This document shows positions 44,014 through 52,947 of a DNA stretch of 64,000 bases, in pieces. The notes under the pieces were generated by a model. It made no database searches. It worked only from the letters and a program-made list of their open reading frames with translations, and was not told where the DNA came from. Made by a program: the position numbers and the translations under genes. Origin of the DNA: Pseudomonadales bacterium (GTDB lineage Bacteria; Pseudomonadota; Gammaproteobacteria; Pseudomonadales; Azotimanducaceae); contig JANQJA010000020.1 of the NCBI GenBank assembly GCA_028281885.1, forward strand, positions 62,001 through 126,000. Reading direction: 5' to 3'. Position 1 is the first letter of the stretch, and the number at the start of each line of letters is the position of its first letter.

Positions 44014-46469
44014 CGTGACAGTTCCTGTTTGATTCGACTGCCGATGGCTTCGATCGTAAAAGGTTTGCGTAGGAACGGTCCCGCGCCCAGTGACTGCGCT
44101 TCAATCACCTGTTCTGTTTCCGCAAAGCCGCTGACCAGAATGGAGCGAATGCCGGGTTGCTCTTCGATGATGGCACGGTAGGTGCCGAGTCCGTCCAGCC
44201 CATCGTCGATCACCATGTCGAGCAAGACCAGATCGAAGGTTTCCTGTTTCAGGATTTTGACGGCTTCAGCGCCGGTCGCGCAGGCTGTTGCTTCGTAACC
44301 CAGACGGCTGAGCACATCACAGGTCAGCAGGCGCTGTTCTTCAATATCGTCGACCACCAGTATTTTCTCGCCGTTGCCGATCAGGCTATCGATGGATTGT
44401 CTCGGCTCGCGGGGGACTGGTTTTTGCTGGGTGATCGGGAAGTACACATCAAATCGCGTGCCCCGTCCGGGATACGAACTGACGTCGATGGCGCCATTGT
44501 GATCGTAGACGACGCCCCAGATCACTGACATGCCCAACCCGGTACCGCTCTTGCCCATGACCTTGGTGGTGTAGAAGGGCTCGAAAATCTTGTCCAGATC
44601 GTCGGACTCAATACCGGAGCCTTCGTCCTCGACGGTGAAAACCACATAGTCTCCAGCCTCAATTGGCATGTAGTGGAGTTCTCGACTGGTGGTGTGTTCG
44701 TTGTGTGTAGCGACACGAATGTGTCCGCTTCCGTTCTGGGCATCGATTGCGTTCGAGATCAGGTTCATGATGAGTTTCTGCAGGTGAACCGGTGAACCCT
44801 CGATGAGGTCAAGATTGATCTCAAGATCAGTTTCTATCTCCAGGTCTGGCTTGTCTTCGATGAGCAACTGATGTTCAACCGATTCCAGGTACTCGTCTAC
44901 CGCGTCATTCAAGGACACAACTTCACGTTGGACCACGCCCCTGCGGGCAAGCGTTAGCAGATCCTGTATCACAGCGGCAGCGCGCAGTCCTGCCTGGCGC
45001 GTCATTTTTAGCGGTCGGATCAGCGGACTGCTGTCGGGCAGGTCAAGCAGCGCAAGTTCCGGATAGGTGACGGTGCTTGAGAGGATGTTGTTCAGGTCAT
45101 GGGCAACGCCGCCTGCCAGCAGTCCAATGGCTTCCATTTTTTCTGACTGGGCGATTCTCTTGTGCAGCGCTTCCGATTCGGTCTCGGCCTCTCGGCGCAG
45201 CTTTTCCTGGGTTCGGAGCTTTACATTGGTTGCTTCCAGTTGTGTCCGTTGGGCTTCGATGGTTTTGAATGATTGGGTAAAGCGATAGCTGATCAGGATG
45301 CTTTGTGACAGTACGAAGACAAACAGCCCAAGGTCGAGCAACAGTATATTGCCGGCGATGCTCGCGTTGACGAGGATGTCACTGATGCTGGTATAGAACA
45401 GAAACGCGTAGGCAAACAGCAGGATGGGTGCACCTTCCCGTCCTCGCAGCGTCGCCTTTGTCAGGGTGGCGGCCCCGTAGATGAGCGCCGCAACGGTGAG
45501 CAGCTGGTATACAGGCACCAGCTGTGTGAACAACGCTGGCGGCGTAAGCAGCGTTACCGCGGCACCCAGCAGGAAGATGCCGTGAATGATGCGGACGACG
45601 AGCCGATGAAGTTCTTTCGGAAACAGCGTTCTCAAAAATTCGACGAACGTGGAGACCGCCAGATACCAGCCCATGTATTCAATACAGATATACCAGGAAA
45701 ATGGCAGGTTCGGTGCCAGCTGGGCCATGAACCGGTCACCGACCATAATCTGCCGCACTGCCAGCAACAGGCAGAACAGTCCCAGGTACAGGCTGGAGCG
45801 ATTTTCGGTCCGCAGGCTGAACAGGGCGAGATTGTAAAGACCGATAATGAGAATGGCGCCAAACAGGATCAGGTCCCGGGCGAGCTGATTGTCTCTCAGG
45901 CGGCTGATCTGTTCCGCGGTACCAAGGGTAATCGGTAACCAGAGCCCGCCCTGGCGGTGATCGAAATTAGAGACCTGGAAGATGATCTCTATGCGATTCC
46001 TCGCCGGCAGGAACTGGATGATGCCAGGTTTGTATTTCGGCGTTGTCCCGGCTGAGTCAACACCTGGAAAGCCGGCCGTCAGCACCTCCTGACCATCGAT
46101 ATACAGTCGGTGCGCCGTGCCGACATCGGGTACCTTGAGCGCCAGTGGAAACCGCTGGCCAATCAGTATGTTCACCCGATAGGTGCCAAAGCCTTCTCCG
46201 GGCAGTGTGACGCTGTCGATATTTTGATCGTTCCAGGGACCGGGGACGGCAATTGTTTCGGCGGACTGGGTATCCAGTTTGAGAAAATCCGCCGGCCCGT
46301 GGTGCTGCTGCCAGTAAAACTCCCAGTCACCGTTCAGGGCAACGGGTTGGGACTGGTCGAACTCCCAGTCTGACAGATCGAGGATGCCGCCACGCACCGT
46401 CGGTGCCTCCTCCGCCTGGACGGTTAGCGTCAGTAATAAAAAGATTGCCAGCGCTGGTAGTCGAGGCAT
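44010..46469 (-). CDS. Hybrid sensor histidine kinase with 7TMR-DISM input
   Basis: An 819-residue sensor. It has an N-terminal signal peptide (about 1-19), a periplasmic jelly-roll 7TMR-DISMED2-like domain (about 25-185), a seven-helix 7TMR-DISM membrane block (about 195-400) and a coiled coil. The kinase dimerisation domain follows with phospho-accepting His in GGVAHDLNN (about 458), then an HATPase domain (about 560-695) and a C-terminal receiver with LVLLDMVIDDG (Asp about 750). The 7TMR-DISM input suggests an extracellular carbohydrate or small-ligand signal. No regulator gene is adjacent. Confidence 0.92.
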   Translation of the reverse strand: MPRLPALAIFLLLTLTVQAEEAPTVRGGILDLSDWEFDQSQPVALNGDWEFYWQQHHGPADFLKLDTQSAETIAVPGPWNDQNIDSVTLPGEGFGTYRVNILIGQRFPLALKVPDVGTAHRLYIDGQEVLTAGFPGVDSAGTTPKYKPGIIQFLPARNRIEIIFQVSNFDHRQGGLWLPITLGTAEQISRLRDNQLARDLILFGAILIIGLYNLALFSLRTENRSSLYLGLFCLLLAVRQIMVGDRFMAQLAPNLPFSWYICIEYMGWYLAVSTFVEFLRTLFPKELHRLVVRIIHGIFLLGAAVTLLTPPALFTQLVPVYQLLTVAALIYGAATLTKATLRGREGAPILLFAYAFLFYTSISDILVNASIAGNILLLDLGLFVFVLSQSILISYRFTQSFKTIEAQRTQLEATNVKLRTQEKLRREAETESEALHKRIAQSEKMEAIGLLAGGVAHDLNNILSSTVTYPELALLDLPDSSPLIRPLKMTRQAGLRAAAVIQDLLTLARRGVVQREVVSLNDAVDEYLESVEHQLLIEDKPDLEIETDLEINLDLIEGSPVHLQKLIMNLISNAIDAQNGSGHIRVATHNEHTTSRELHYMPIEAGDYVVFTVEDEGSGIESDDLDKIFEPFYTTKVMGKSGTGLGMSVIWGVVYDHNGAIDVSSYPGRGTRFDVYFPITQQKPVPREPRQSIDSLIGNGEKILVVDDIEEQRLLTCDVLSRLGYEATACATGAEAVKILKQETFDLVLLDMVIDDGLDGLGTYRAIIEEQPGIRSILVSGFAETEQVIEAQSLGAGPFLRKPFTIEAIGSRIKQELSR

Positions 46470-46536
46470 GAGTCAACATTACCCCGCTGACTCACGTTAT
46501 GAAAGGGCTGGCGTCTTTTGCGATGTCAAAGCGATG

Positions 46537-48117
46537 TTAATTTGAAGTCGCTATCGGGCGGTGGTCAGTCTGCTCAAGTACGTGTTCGGCAAAGCCGTGT
46601 CCGGCCTCACCGTAGAGATTGAACGCGATGCAGCCGAGCTGCTCCAGTTCGCGCTGTTCGTCCGGGTACCGGGAAACCACCGCCAGGGTATTCTGGTAGT
46701 TGAGCGAACGGGCGAGTTTGACGACCGTCATGTTTTCTTGATGATTGGTAAGACTAACGAGAATAAGCTGGCGAGCACCAAGGTTGCTGTACTGCCAGAA
46801 ATCGTTGTCACTGGCATCGCCATGAATACAGTTCAACCCCTCCTCCTGATGCTGTCTGACCTTGTCGTAGTTTTCCTCGACGCCGACGACGCGCCCGGGG
46901 TATTCGCGGCTGAGGTAGTGATAGACACCTCGTCCAACACGACCCATACCCAGTACCACGATGGCTGCATCGCCGAGATCAGCCGGTTGTTCTGACGGTA
47001 GTCGTTCACTGCGTTCGACCCGATGCAGCCAGTGGGACAAGCGATTGTAGAGTCGGTGTACGCTGGTATTGAACGGTGTGGCCAAAAAGAAGGACAGGGA
47101 CACCGCCAGCGCCAGCGTTGTCACCCAGGTTGCGGGCAGGATGCCCTGCAGGGCCGCCATACTGGCGACAATCAGGCCGAACTCGCTATAGTTGAAGAGC
47201 GACAGACTTGAGAGCAGGGCGGTTCTGGCGCGCAGTTTGAAGGCGACAAATAACAGGTAGTAGATCATCGGCCGCAGCAGCAACAGCGCCGAGAGTCCGA
47301 ATGCGACCAGTATCATGGCGGGTGAGGGCAGGCCGTAGTATCCGATCTGGACGAAAAAACCGATCAGGAACAGGTCCTTGAAACTGATTAGCGTGGTGTA
47401 GAGTTCCTTTGCCTTGGTGGAGCGCCCGAGCATCACGCCAAACAACAGGGCGCCGAGGCCGCCCTTTAATTGCGCTGCCTCGAATAGATGGGCCCCGCCG
47501 AGCGCGACGGTGACCCCCATCAGAGTCAGCAGCTCGCCATGTCCGACGAATGCCATCAACCGCTTGAGCAACGGAATGGTAAAGGGAAGTGCGAGCAGGA
47601 TGATCGCCCAGGGCGCAGGCATCTCGCCCGTGCTGGCGACAAGATAAGCCACGGCGATGATGTCCTGTATCACTAGTACACCAATGGCAATATTGGCGTG
47701 CAGGGATGAGGTTTCACCCCGATCCTCGAACATCTTGACAGCGAATACCGTGCTCGAGAATGCCAGCGCGAATGCCAGTGTCGCTGCCGCTGGTATCGAG
47801 CCTGGCGCCAGTGCCGGAAATATCAGGCCGAAAGTCAGGATCACCAGGGTCGTCAGGGGAATAACAATGATCATGTGCAGGCTGGTCACTGCCCACACCT
47901 GAGGCGCCGCCAGTTCCTTCAGGTCCAGCTTGAGCCCAATGGTGAACAGCAACAGCAGGATACCAACGTCGGCGATCGCGGTAATGACAATCATGTCACC
48001 CAGGCTGAGCCAATGGGCAACAAAGCCTGCCAGCAGGTAACCTGGCAGTGGCGGATAGCCGATGGAACGAAACCCCAGCCCTGCCGCAAAGGCAATCACG
48101 AGTATCAGTGGTTCCAC
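46537..48117 (-). CDS. CPA2 cation:proton antiporter with RCK domain (KefB/YbaL-like)
   Basis: A 526-residue transporter with about 12 membrane helices matching the Na/H exchanger fold (GILLLLFTIGLKLDLKEL, FSSTVFAVKMFEDRG, GVLVIQDIIAVAYL). A C-terminal TrkA-N/RCK domain follows (VVLGMGRVGRGVYHYLSREYP). It moves K+ or Na+ out in exchange for protons. The TrkA-C domain is absent, so the regulatory part is truncated relative to KefC. It lies 28 nt before the small periplasmic protein in gene order. Confidence 0.9.
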   Translation of the reverse strand: MEPLILVIAFAAGLGFRSIGYPPLPGYLLAGFVAHWLSLGDMIVITAIADVGILLLLFTIGLKLDLKELAAPQVWAVTSLHMIIVIPLTTLVILTFGLIFPALAPGSIPAAATLAFALAFSSTVFAVKMFEDRGETSSLHANIAIGVLVIQDIIAVAYLVASTGEMPAPWAIILLALPFTIPLLKRLMAFVGHGELLTLMGVTVALGGAHLFEAAQLKGGLGALLFGVMLGRSTKAKELYTTLISFKDLFLIGFFVQIGYYGLPSPAMILVAFGLSALLLLRPMIYYLLFVAFKLRARTALLSSLSLFNYSEFGLIVASMAALQGILPATWVTTLALAVSLSFFLATPFNTSVHRLYNRLSHWLHRVERSERLPSEQPADLGDAAIVVLGMGRVGRGVYHYLSREYPGRVVGVEENYDKVRQHQEEGLNCIHGDASDNDFWQYSNLGARQLILVSLTNHQENMTVVKLARSLNYQNTLAVVSRYPDEQRELEQLGCIAFNLYGEAGHGFAEHVLEQTDHRPIATSN

Positions 48118-48145
48118 GAGAATCTTCTCTGGCGGAGTGTGACGG

Positions 48146-48715
48146 TTATGGCCTCATTCCGGAACGACGAAGTCCGGCTTCAAACACAGCGAGTGTCTGT
48201 CGGATCGTTGGTGGGAATGTCAGTTTCCAGACGCCATTTTCGCGGATCAGCGTATACAACAGCAGGTCACTGCCGGCCTCTTCATCCTGGTGCAAATAGA
48301 GTCTGACGACAAAGTGGACGACATCTCTCGACTCGCGGACTGAGCCGATAATGTCGCGGTTATCGACGAAGAAGTGTTGCAGTTCCGCTGCTTCAAGGAT
48401 TTCTCGGGCGAACCGGTCCAGAAAGTAAGAAGGCGGCAACGACGCGATGGTTTCCATGGTTGTTGCCTTGCCAAAGAATCGTTGTTCGAGTGCATCCCGG
48501 CCGCGGGATTTTTCAAACTCGAAGGCCCGGATCATCAGGTCCCGTAGTTGGTTCATGCTGGCTTCAGACATGAGTTCGCCCAGGTTGTCGACCTTTCTCG
48601 AAGTCAATACCGTGAAGTAGGCTTCGAGCACATCCTCGGGCGATTGCCTCGCGGCGTTTGCCGGACCAGCGAACAGCATTCCGGTCAATGCGATCAAGAT
48701 GACGAATTTGTTCAT
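48146..48715 (-). CDS. Exported protein of unknown function (MlaC/NTF2-like size)
   Basis: A 189-residue protein with an N-terminal signal peptide (FVILIALTGMLFAGPANA). The mature part begins ARQSPEDVLEAYFTVLTSRKVDNLGELM and ends in a strand-rich region (VVHFVVRLYL, LLLYTLIRENGVWKLTF). The helical start followed by beta strands and the VWKL motif suggest a DUF4878- or NTF2-like cone fold, but I do not recognise a named family. It may be co-transcribed with the antiporter 28 nt downstream. Confidence 0.7.
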   Translation of the reverse strand: MNKFVILIALTGMLFAGPANAARQSPEDVLEAYFTVLTSRKVDNLGELMSEASMNQLRDLMIRAFEFEKSRGRDALEQRFFGKATTMETIASLPPSYFLDRFAREILEAAELQHFFVDNRDIIGSVRESRDVVHFVVRLYLHQDEEAGSDLLLYTLIRENGVWKLTFPPTIRQTLAVFEAGLRRSGMRP

Positions 48716-48781
48716 ACGCGAGCCCCTGAATTTGCTTCGGCTACCTTAGCCTGACCGGAACCTGCTGGAAAGTGGTGTGGA

Positions 48782-49264
48782 TCAGTCGTTGCTCCAGCTC
48801 AATACTTCGCCGCCACCACCGCGGAGTACGGTTCCGGGAAAGACGCGAAGGCGCCATGGCGTCAATCCCAGTACCGCGAAATCATCGTCGCCGGGTGAGT
48901 GCCAGTTCGGAATGACGGCGGGATCATAGCCCACTGGGGGTGGTGCGTGCTTGAACAGGTCCCAGATCCGTTGGCGAGTTTCGTCGTCACGGTACCAGCG
49001 CACCTTGCATTCGGCCACGCAGGTGTCCTGGTTGGGTGACCAGTAGTTCAGCGAAATGTACGGACTGTGATTGATATGTGATCTCTTTAGCGGCGTTGGA
49101 ACAGTCGCGATCCATCCCTGCAATGTTTTGTCGTCCCATTCCCAGATGGGATGCAGGACCCGCGATCGGGGTCGCTGTGATTTGTCGATTGTGGCGGCGC
49201 TGCACCAGACAATTTCGTGAGCCATCTTTACAAAGGCTGGTGCGATGTCACTGAGTTCACTCAT
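48782..49264 (-). CDS. Pyridoxamine 5'-phosphate oxidase-fold protein (possible flavin/deazaflavin oxidoreductase)
   Basis: 160 residues from the ATG complement 49262-49264; longer in-frame readings run into the MFS gene and are rejected. The split beta-barrel PPOX pattern is seen in SAATIDKSQRPRSRVLHPIW, then TPLKRSHINHSPYISLNYWSPN and AECKVRWY. The superfamily includes FMN, haem and F420-binding enzymes (FDORs). With F420 genes 8 kb away, F420 is a credible cofactor, but no residue here proves it. It sits 5 nt downstream of the MFS gene. Confidence 0.78.
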   Translation of the reverse strand: MSELSDIAPAFVKMAHEIVWCSAATIDKSQRPRSRVLHPIWEWDDKTLQGWIATVPTPLKRSHINHSPYISLNYWSPNQDTCVAECKVRWYRDDETRQRIWDLFKHAPPPVGYDPAVIPNWHSPGDDDFAVLGLTPWRLRVFPGTVLRGGGGEVLSWSND

Positions 49265-49269
49265 GGCTG

Positions 49270-50559
49270 CTAGTCTTCCTCTTCGTCGGCCAGTGATTTG
49301 ATGGCACCGGTTCGAGGCTCCGGTACCTGTGTGATGAGTATGAACAGCGCGATGACCTGGGTCACGATGCAGACGACGAATATGGCGAGATAGCCGACAA
49401 TTGTCGCGATTACACCGCCCAGTAGCGGTCCCGCGGTGCCAATGGCGTTGACGGCCATATTGGAGATCGCAACTCGCAGGGGAATGTCTTCCACCGATCC
49501 CATTTCCAGCACCATGTTTTGTCTCGCCTGGTTGAAACCACCAACCGCCGTGCCTATCACGACAAAGAATGCCATCAAAGAACCGATACCATTGGCAAAC
49601 AACAGCTGGATGTGAGCAATTGTCCACAGTGCCAGGGTGATAATCAGCACAACGCGATAGCCCTGGCGATCGGCGATAGCGCCCCAGATAACGTTGGTTG
49701 CTGTACCCGTCAGCATCCACAGCGTCGTCAGCACGCCCAGCATGGTGCCGGTGATATCCATTCGGGTTGCAGCGTAGAGAATATAAAAGGGCATCGCCAT
49801 TCTGCCGGAAGAGCCGAGCGCCGAAACCAGAAAGAACCTGGCGAAGGCCGGATTTGTGGCAAACAGTTCGGGCAGGGCGCGGTAGCTTTCAACCATGCTC
49901 TGTCGTTGGCGCACCGTTGCTGCCTCGGGTTCACGAGTCAATGAGAGTACCGCCAGGCCCAGGGAGGTAATCACGAAAGCGAGTATGAACATCGCTGCGT
50001 AGCCGTCGCCCAGGACGTTGTGCTCGATGAAGTAGCTGCCGGCGAAGAAAGACAGGCTTGCTGTGGTGGCCCCTGCCAGGAAGTTGCGCCAGCCGGATAC
50101 AAAACCGCGGCGGGAGACGGGAATGACCTTGGCGCGAAGGCTGTTCATCATGACACCCTGGATACCCTGGAAAATCCCCATCAGTGTCATGAACAGGACG
50201 ACGGTAGCGAAGCCGACCTGGCTGGTACCCAGGTACAGTCCTGTCAGTGCCACCAGCAGAATCTGGATGCGCATCAGTGCGCCATAGACGAGCGTCGGAT
50301 TCAGGATGCGGGTCCGGTGTCCGATCATTGAAGCGCCGAGCATGGGCGTCAACACCTGTCCCCCGGCCTGCAGGGAACGGGCAAGCCCGACCAGCAGCTC
50401 AGAACCTGACAGTGCGTATAGATAGACCGGCAGGAAAGTCGGCGCATTGAAGATGCGAAACCCGGTCTGCCCCAACATGCCGTGGGCCAGCTGAACGACG
50501 ATGTTTCTTTTTAGGTGTTGCTCGATGAACGCGTCTTGACGAGCGGATGCTGAACTCAT
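49270..50559 (-). CDS. MFS transporter
   Basis: A 429-residue major facilitator with about 12 predicted membrane helices. The MFS loop signatures are weak, but the hydrophobic pattern and a conserved IWGAIADRQGYRVVLI loop between helices 8 and 9 support the call. It is upstream of the PPOX-fold gene by 5 nt, suggesting a shared transcript. Direction and substrate are not evident. It begins 10 nt after msrB on the same strand. Confidence 0.86.
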   Translation of the reverse strand: MSSASARQDAFIEQHLKRNIVVQLAHGMLGQTGFRIFNAPTFLPVYLYALSGSELLVGLARSLQAGGQVLTPMLGASMIGHRTRILNPTLVYGALMRIQILLVALTGLYLGTSQVGFATVVLFMTLMGIFQGIQGVMMNSLRAKVIPVSRRGFVSGWRNFLAGATTASLSFFAGSYFIEHNVLGDGYAAMFILAFVITSLGLAVLSLTREPEAATVRQRQSMVESYRALPELFATNPAFARFFLVSALGSSGRMAMPFYILYAATRMDITGTMLGVLTTLWMLTGTATNVIWGAIADRQGYRVVLIITLALWTIAHIQLLFANGIGSLMAFFVVIGTAVGGFNQARQNMVLEMGSVEDIPLRVAISNMAVNAIGTAGPLLGGVIATIVGYLAIFVVCIVTQVIALFILITQVPEPRTGAIKSLADEEED

Positions 50560-50569
50560 GCAGGTTGGG

Positions 50570-50974
50570 TCAGTCGATGTCGTCCTGACTGATGAACTTC
50601 ATGGAAATTGAATTAACGCAATGTCTGAGGTTTTTTGCAGTGAGGCGTTCGCCTTCGAACACGTGCCCCAGGTGACCATTGCAGTTGGCGCACAGTATTT
50701 CGGTACGTACGCCGTCTGCATCGACTTCGCGGCGGATAGCCCCTTCGATCTCATCGTCAAAGCTGGGCCAGCCACAGTGAGAAGGAAACTTGTCCTCTGA
50801 TCGATACAATGGAGCGTCACATTGCTTGCAGATGTAGAGGCCGGCTTTGAAAAAATCATCAAATTTGCCGGTGAAAGGAGGCTCTGTACCCTTGCCAAGA
50901 ATGACGTACTGCTCGTCATCGGTCAGTGTGTTGTAGTCGCTCACAGCTGATTTCCCCCTGAAAATGGATGACAT
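50570..50974 (-). CDS. msrB: Peptide-methionine (R)-S-oxide reductase MsrB
   Basis: A 134-residue enzyme that reduces R-methionine sulfoxide in proteins. The catalytic cysteine lies in [12 protein letters not shown], and [12 protein letters not shown] contains the substrate pocket. Two CxxC pairs (CKQC and CANC) bind structural zinc. Normal length. Upstream the divergent 279-nt gap to the thiolase (50975-51253) shows no gene; it may hold both promoters. Confidence 0.97.
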   Translation of the reverse strand: MSSIFRGKSAVSDYNTLTDDEQYVILGKGTEPPFTGKFDDFFKAGLYICKQCDAPLYRSEDKFPSHCGWPSFDDEIEGAIRREVDADGVRTEILCANCNGHLGHVFEGERLTAKNLRHCVNSISMKFISQDDID

Positions 50975-51253
50975 TCAAAGTCATCTCGCGCCCGTCGCTC
51001 GCGTCGCGAAACTGAAAGGATAGCAGGAATTCTGACGCCTGTTGCAGTAGCGACCAGCGGGGTATTCGAAGCGTCATGCGAAAGCGGTTCTATATTTTGA
51101 GTCGTTCGCGGAGGCGCCCTATCGAAGTTGGGGCAGAGCAGGTGCGCGCCGCCACTACAATCAGCGAATCGTTCGAGCCCCGGCTCTGGTCGGTATGCTT
51201 GTGATACTCTCAGTCTGTTGACGCGGACCCTGACTGGTTCTTCGGAGGGGCAA

Positions 51254-52426
51254 TTGGAAGAAGTCTACATTATGGAAGCCTGTCGCAGTGCAATCGGAAA
51301 GCGCGGCAAGGGATTTGCCGGTCTCAAGCCCGCCGATCTGCTTGGCGCTGTGCAGAAGGCAGCCCTTGATCGTAGTGGTATCGCGCCTGAAGGGATTGAT
51401 CAGGTCATTGGTGGATGTGTATCGCAGGTCGATGAACAGGCGTTTAACCTCACTCGCATAGCATGGTTATCGCAGGGGTTACCGCTTGAGGTGCCGGCAA
51501 CAACGGTGGATGCACAGTGTGGTTCCAGTCAGCAGGCGACCACGATGGGGGCTACCATGATTGCCGCCGGCATCGAGCAGGTGGTGATGAGTTGCGGCAT
51601 TGAGATGATGAGTCGGGTGCCGCTGGGTTCCAATCGACGGGAAGGCAAGAATCCGCAGGGCGTTCATTACTCGGATTATTATGCGTCGGCGTCCCAGTTT
51701 CAGGGGGCCGCGATGATTGCCGAAGAATATCAGATCAGCCGACAGGATGCGGATGCGTTCGGGCTGCTCAGTCAGCAACATGCACTTCGGGCGGTTCAGG
51801 AAGGTCGGTTCGCGCGCGAGCTGATCCCGATCGAGGCGCCGGTGCTGGACGAGAACTTCAAACCCACGGGGGAAACACGGCTCGTCAGCCAGGATGAGGG
51901 CGTTCGGGAGAGTACGCTCGAGGGGCTCAGTGCGTTAAAGCCCGTGCCGGGCCAAAAGATTCATACCGCGGGTTCTTCTTCCCAGGTATCGGACGGTGCG
52001 GCAGTGGTTATCATGGCCTCGAAGCAGGCGGCAGCATTACTGGGTGTCAGACCCCGTGCCAGGATCGTTGCCACGACCCTGGTTGGTGTTGATCCGGTAA
52101 CGATGCTGAAGGGGCCAATTCCCGCGACTCGCAAGGTACTGGAGAGGGCGGGCCTGACCATGGATGATATCGATCTGTTTGAGGTGAACGAGGCGTTTGC
52201 ATCGGTGGTACTGGCGTGGCAAAAAGAGCTGGGCGCCGATCCTGAGAAGGTTAACGTCAACGGTGGTGCGATCGCGTTGGGTCATCCCACCGGATCGACA
52301 GGTGCCCGGTTGATTACCACCGCGCTGCACGAACTGGAGCGCACTCAGCAACGATATGCGCTGATTGCGATGTGTTGTGGCGGCGGTCTGGGTACCGGGA
52401 CCATCATCGAGCGGATCAACAGTTAG
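51254..52426 (+). CDS. Thiolase (acetyl-CoA acyltransferase)
   Basis: 390 residues from TTG 51254, which follows GGAGGGG at a good distance; further upstream codons are not conserved. The acyl-accepting Cys lies in DAQCGSSQQAT (about residue 90). The active-site His lies in NGGAIALGHPTGSTGAR and the second Cys in MCCGGGLGTG. It thiolyses 3-ketoacyl-CoA in beta-oxidation or condenses acetyl-CoA. The N terminus (VYIMEACRSAIGKRGKG) resembles FadA5-type enzymes of steroid side-chain degradation, a weak hint. Confidence 0.94.
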   Translation: MEEVYIMEACRSAIGKRGKGFAGLKPADLLGAVQKAALDRSGIAPEGIDQVIGGCVSQVDEQAFNLTRIAWLSQGLPLEVPATTVDAQCGSSQQATTMGATMIAAGIEQVVMSCGIEMMSRVPLGSNRREGKNPQGVHYSDYYASASQFQGAAMIAEEYQISRQDADAFGLLSQQHALRAVQEGRFARELIPIEAPVLDENFKPTGETRLVSQDEGVRESTLEGLSALKPVPGQKIHTAGSSSQVSDGAAVVIMASKQAAALLGVRPRARIVATTLVGVDPVTMLKGPIPATRKVLERAGLTMDDIDLFEVNEAFASVVLAWQKELGADPEKVNVNGGAIALGHPTGSTGARLITTALHELERTQQRYALIAMCCGGGLGTGTIIERINS

Positions 52427-52540
52427 CGAATCTGGCCAAAGAGGGACTGAAGATTCTTGTTAGGTGTTTGATTTAATTGAAGAAAAATTCTGGCATGCGG
52501 GTTGCGTTGTTATTACCAACACATTTCGGGAGAGCTGATA

Positions 52541-52885
52541 ATGGATGAAAATATCAAAGAGTCTTTGACGGCGGGAGAAACATGGACCCGTGGTCTGTTC
52601 ATGTTGTTGTTCCTCATCATCTATCAAATTGCTGAGGTTGTGGCGGTTGCGGTTGTCCTTATCCAATTTGTGTTTGTTCTGTTTACCCGGGAGCCGAACG
52701 AGAGATTGTTGGAGCTGGGTGACGATCTTTCCGACTATATCTATCAGGTCTGGCAGTATCTGACGATGAATTCGGAGGAGCGGCCGTTTCCCTTCGCGCC
52801 CTGGCCTCATTCCGGAGGATCAGTGGTTGAGGCGCCAGTGGATGAGATGGACCCCAGTGACGACGACAGTCGCAAAGGTGCCTGA
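52541..52885 (+). CDS. DUF4389 membrane protein
   Basis: A 114-residue protein from the ATG at 52541, with GGGAG upstream. One broad hydrophobic region (about residues 20-47, GLFMLLFLIIYQIAEVVAVAVV) sits between an acidic N terminus and an amphipathic segment NERLLELGDDLSDYIYQVWQYLT, the DUF4389 signature. Function unknown. Located between the thiolase and a convergent histidine kinase. Confidence 0.84.
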   Translation: MDENIKESLTAGETWTRGLFMLLFLIIYQIAEVVAVAVVLIQFVFVLFTREPNERLLELGDDLSDYIYQVWQYLTMNSEERPFPFAPWPHSGGSVVEAPVDEMDPSDDDSRKGA

Positions 52886-52947
52886 CACGCTTTCCTGTGA
52901 TTGATTTTCTGCAGGGTATTGTCACATCCCATTGTGGGGTCAGGGAG

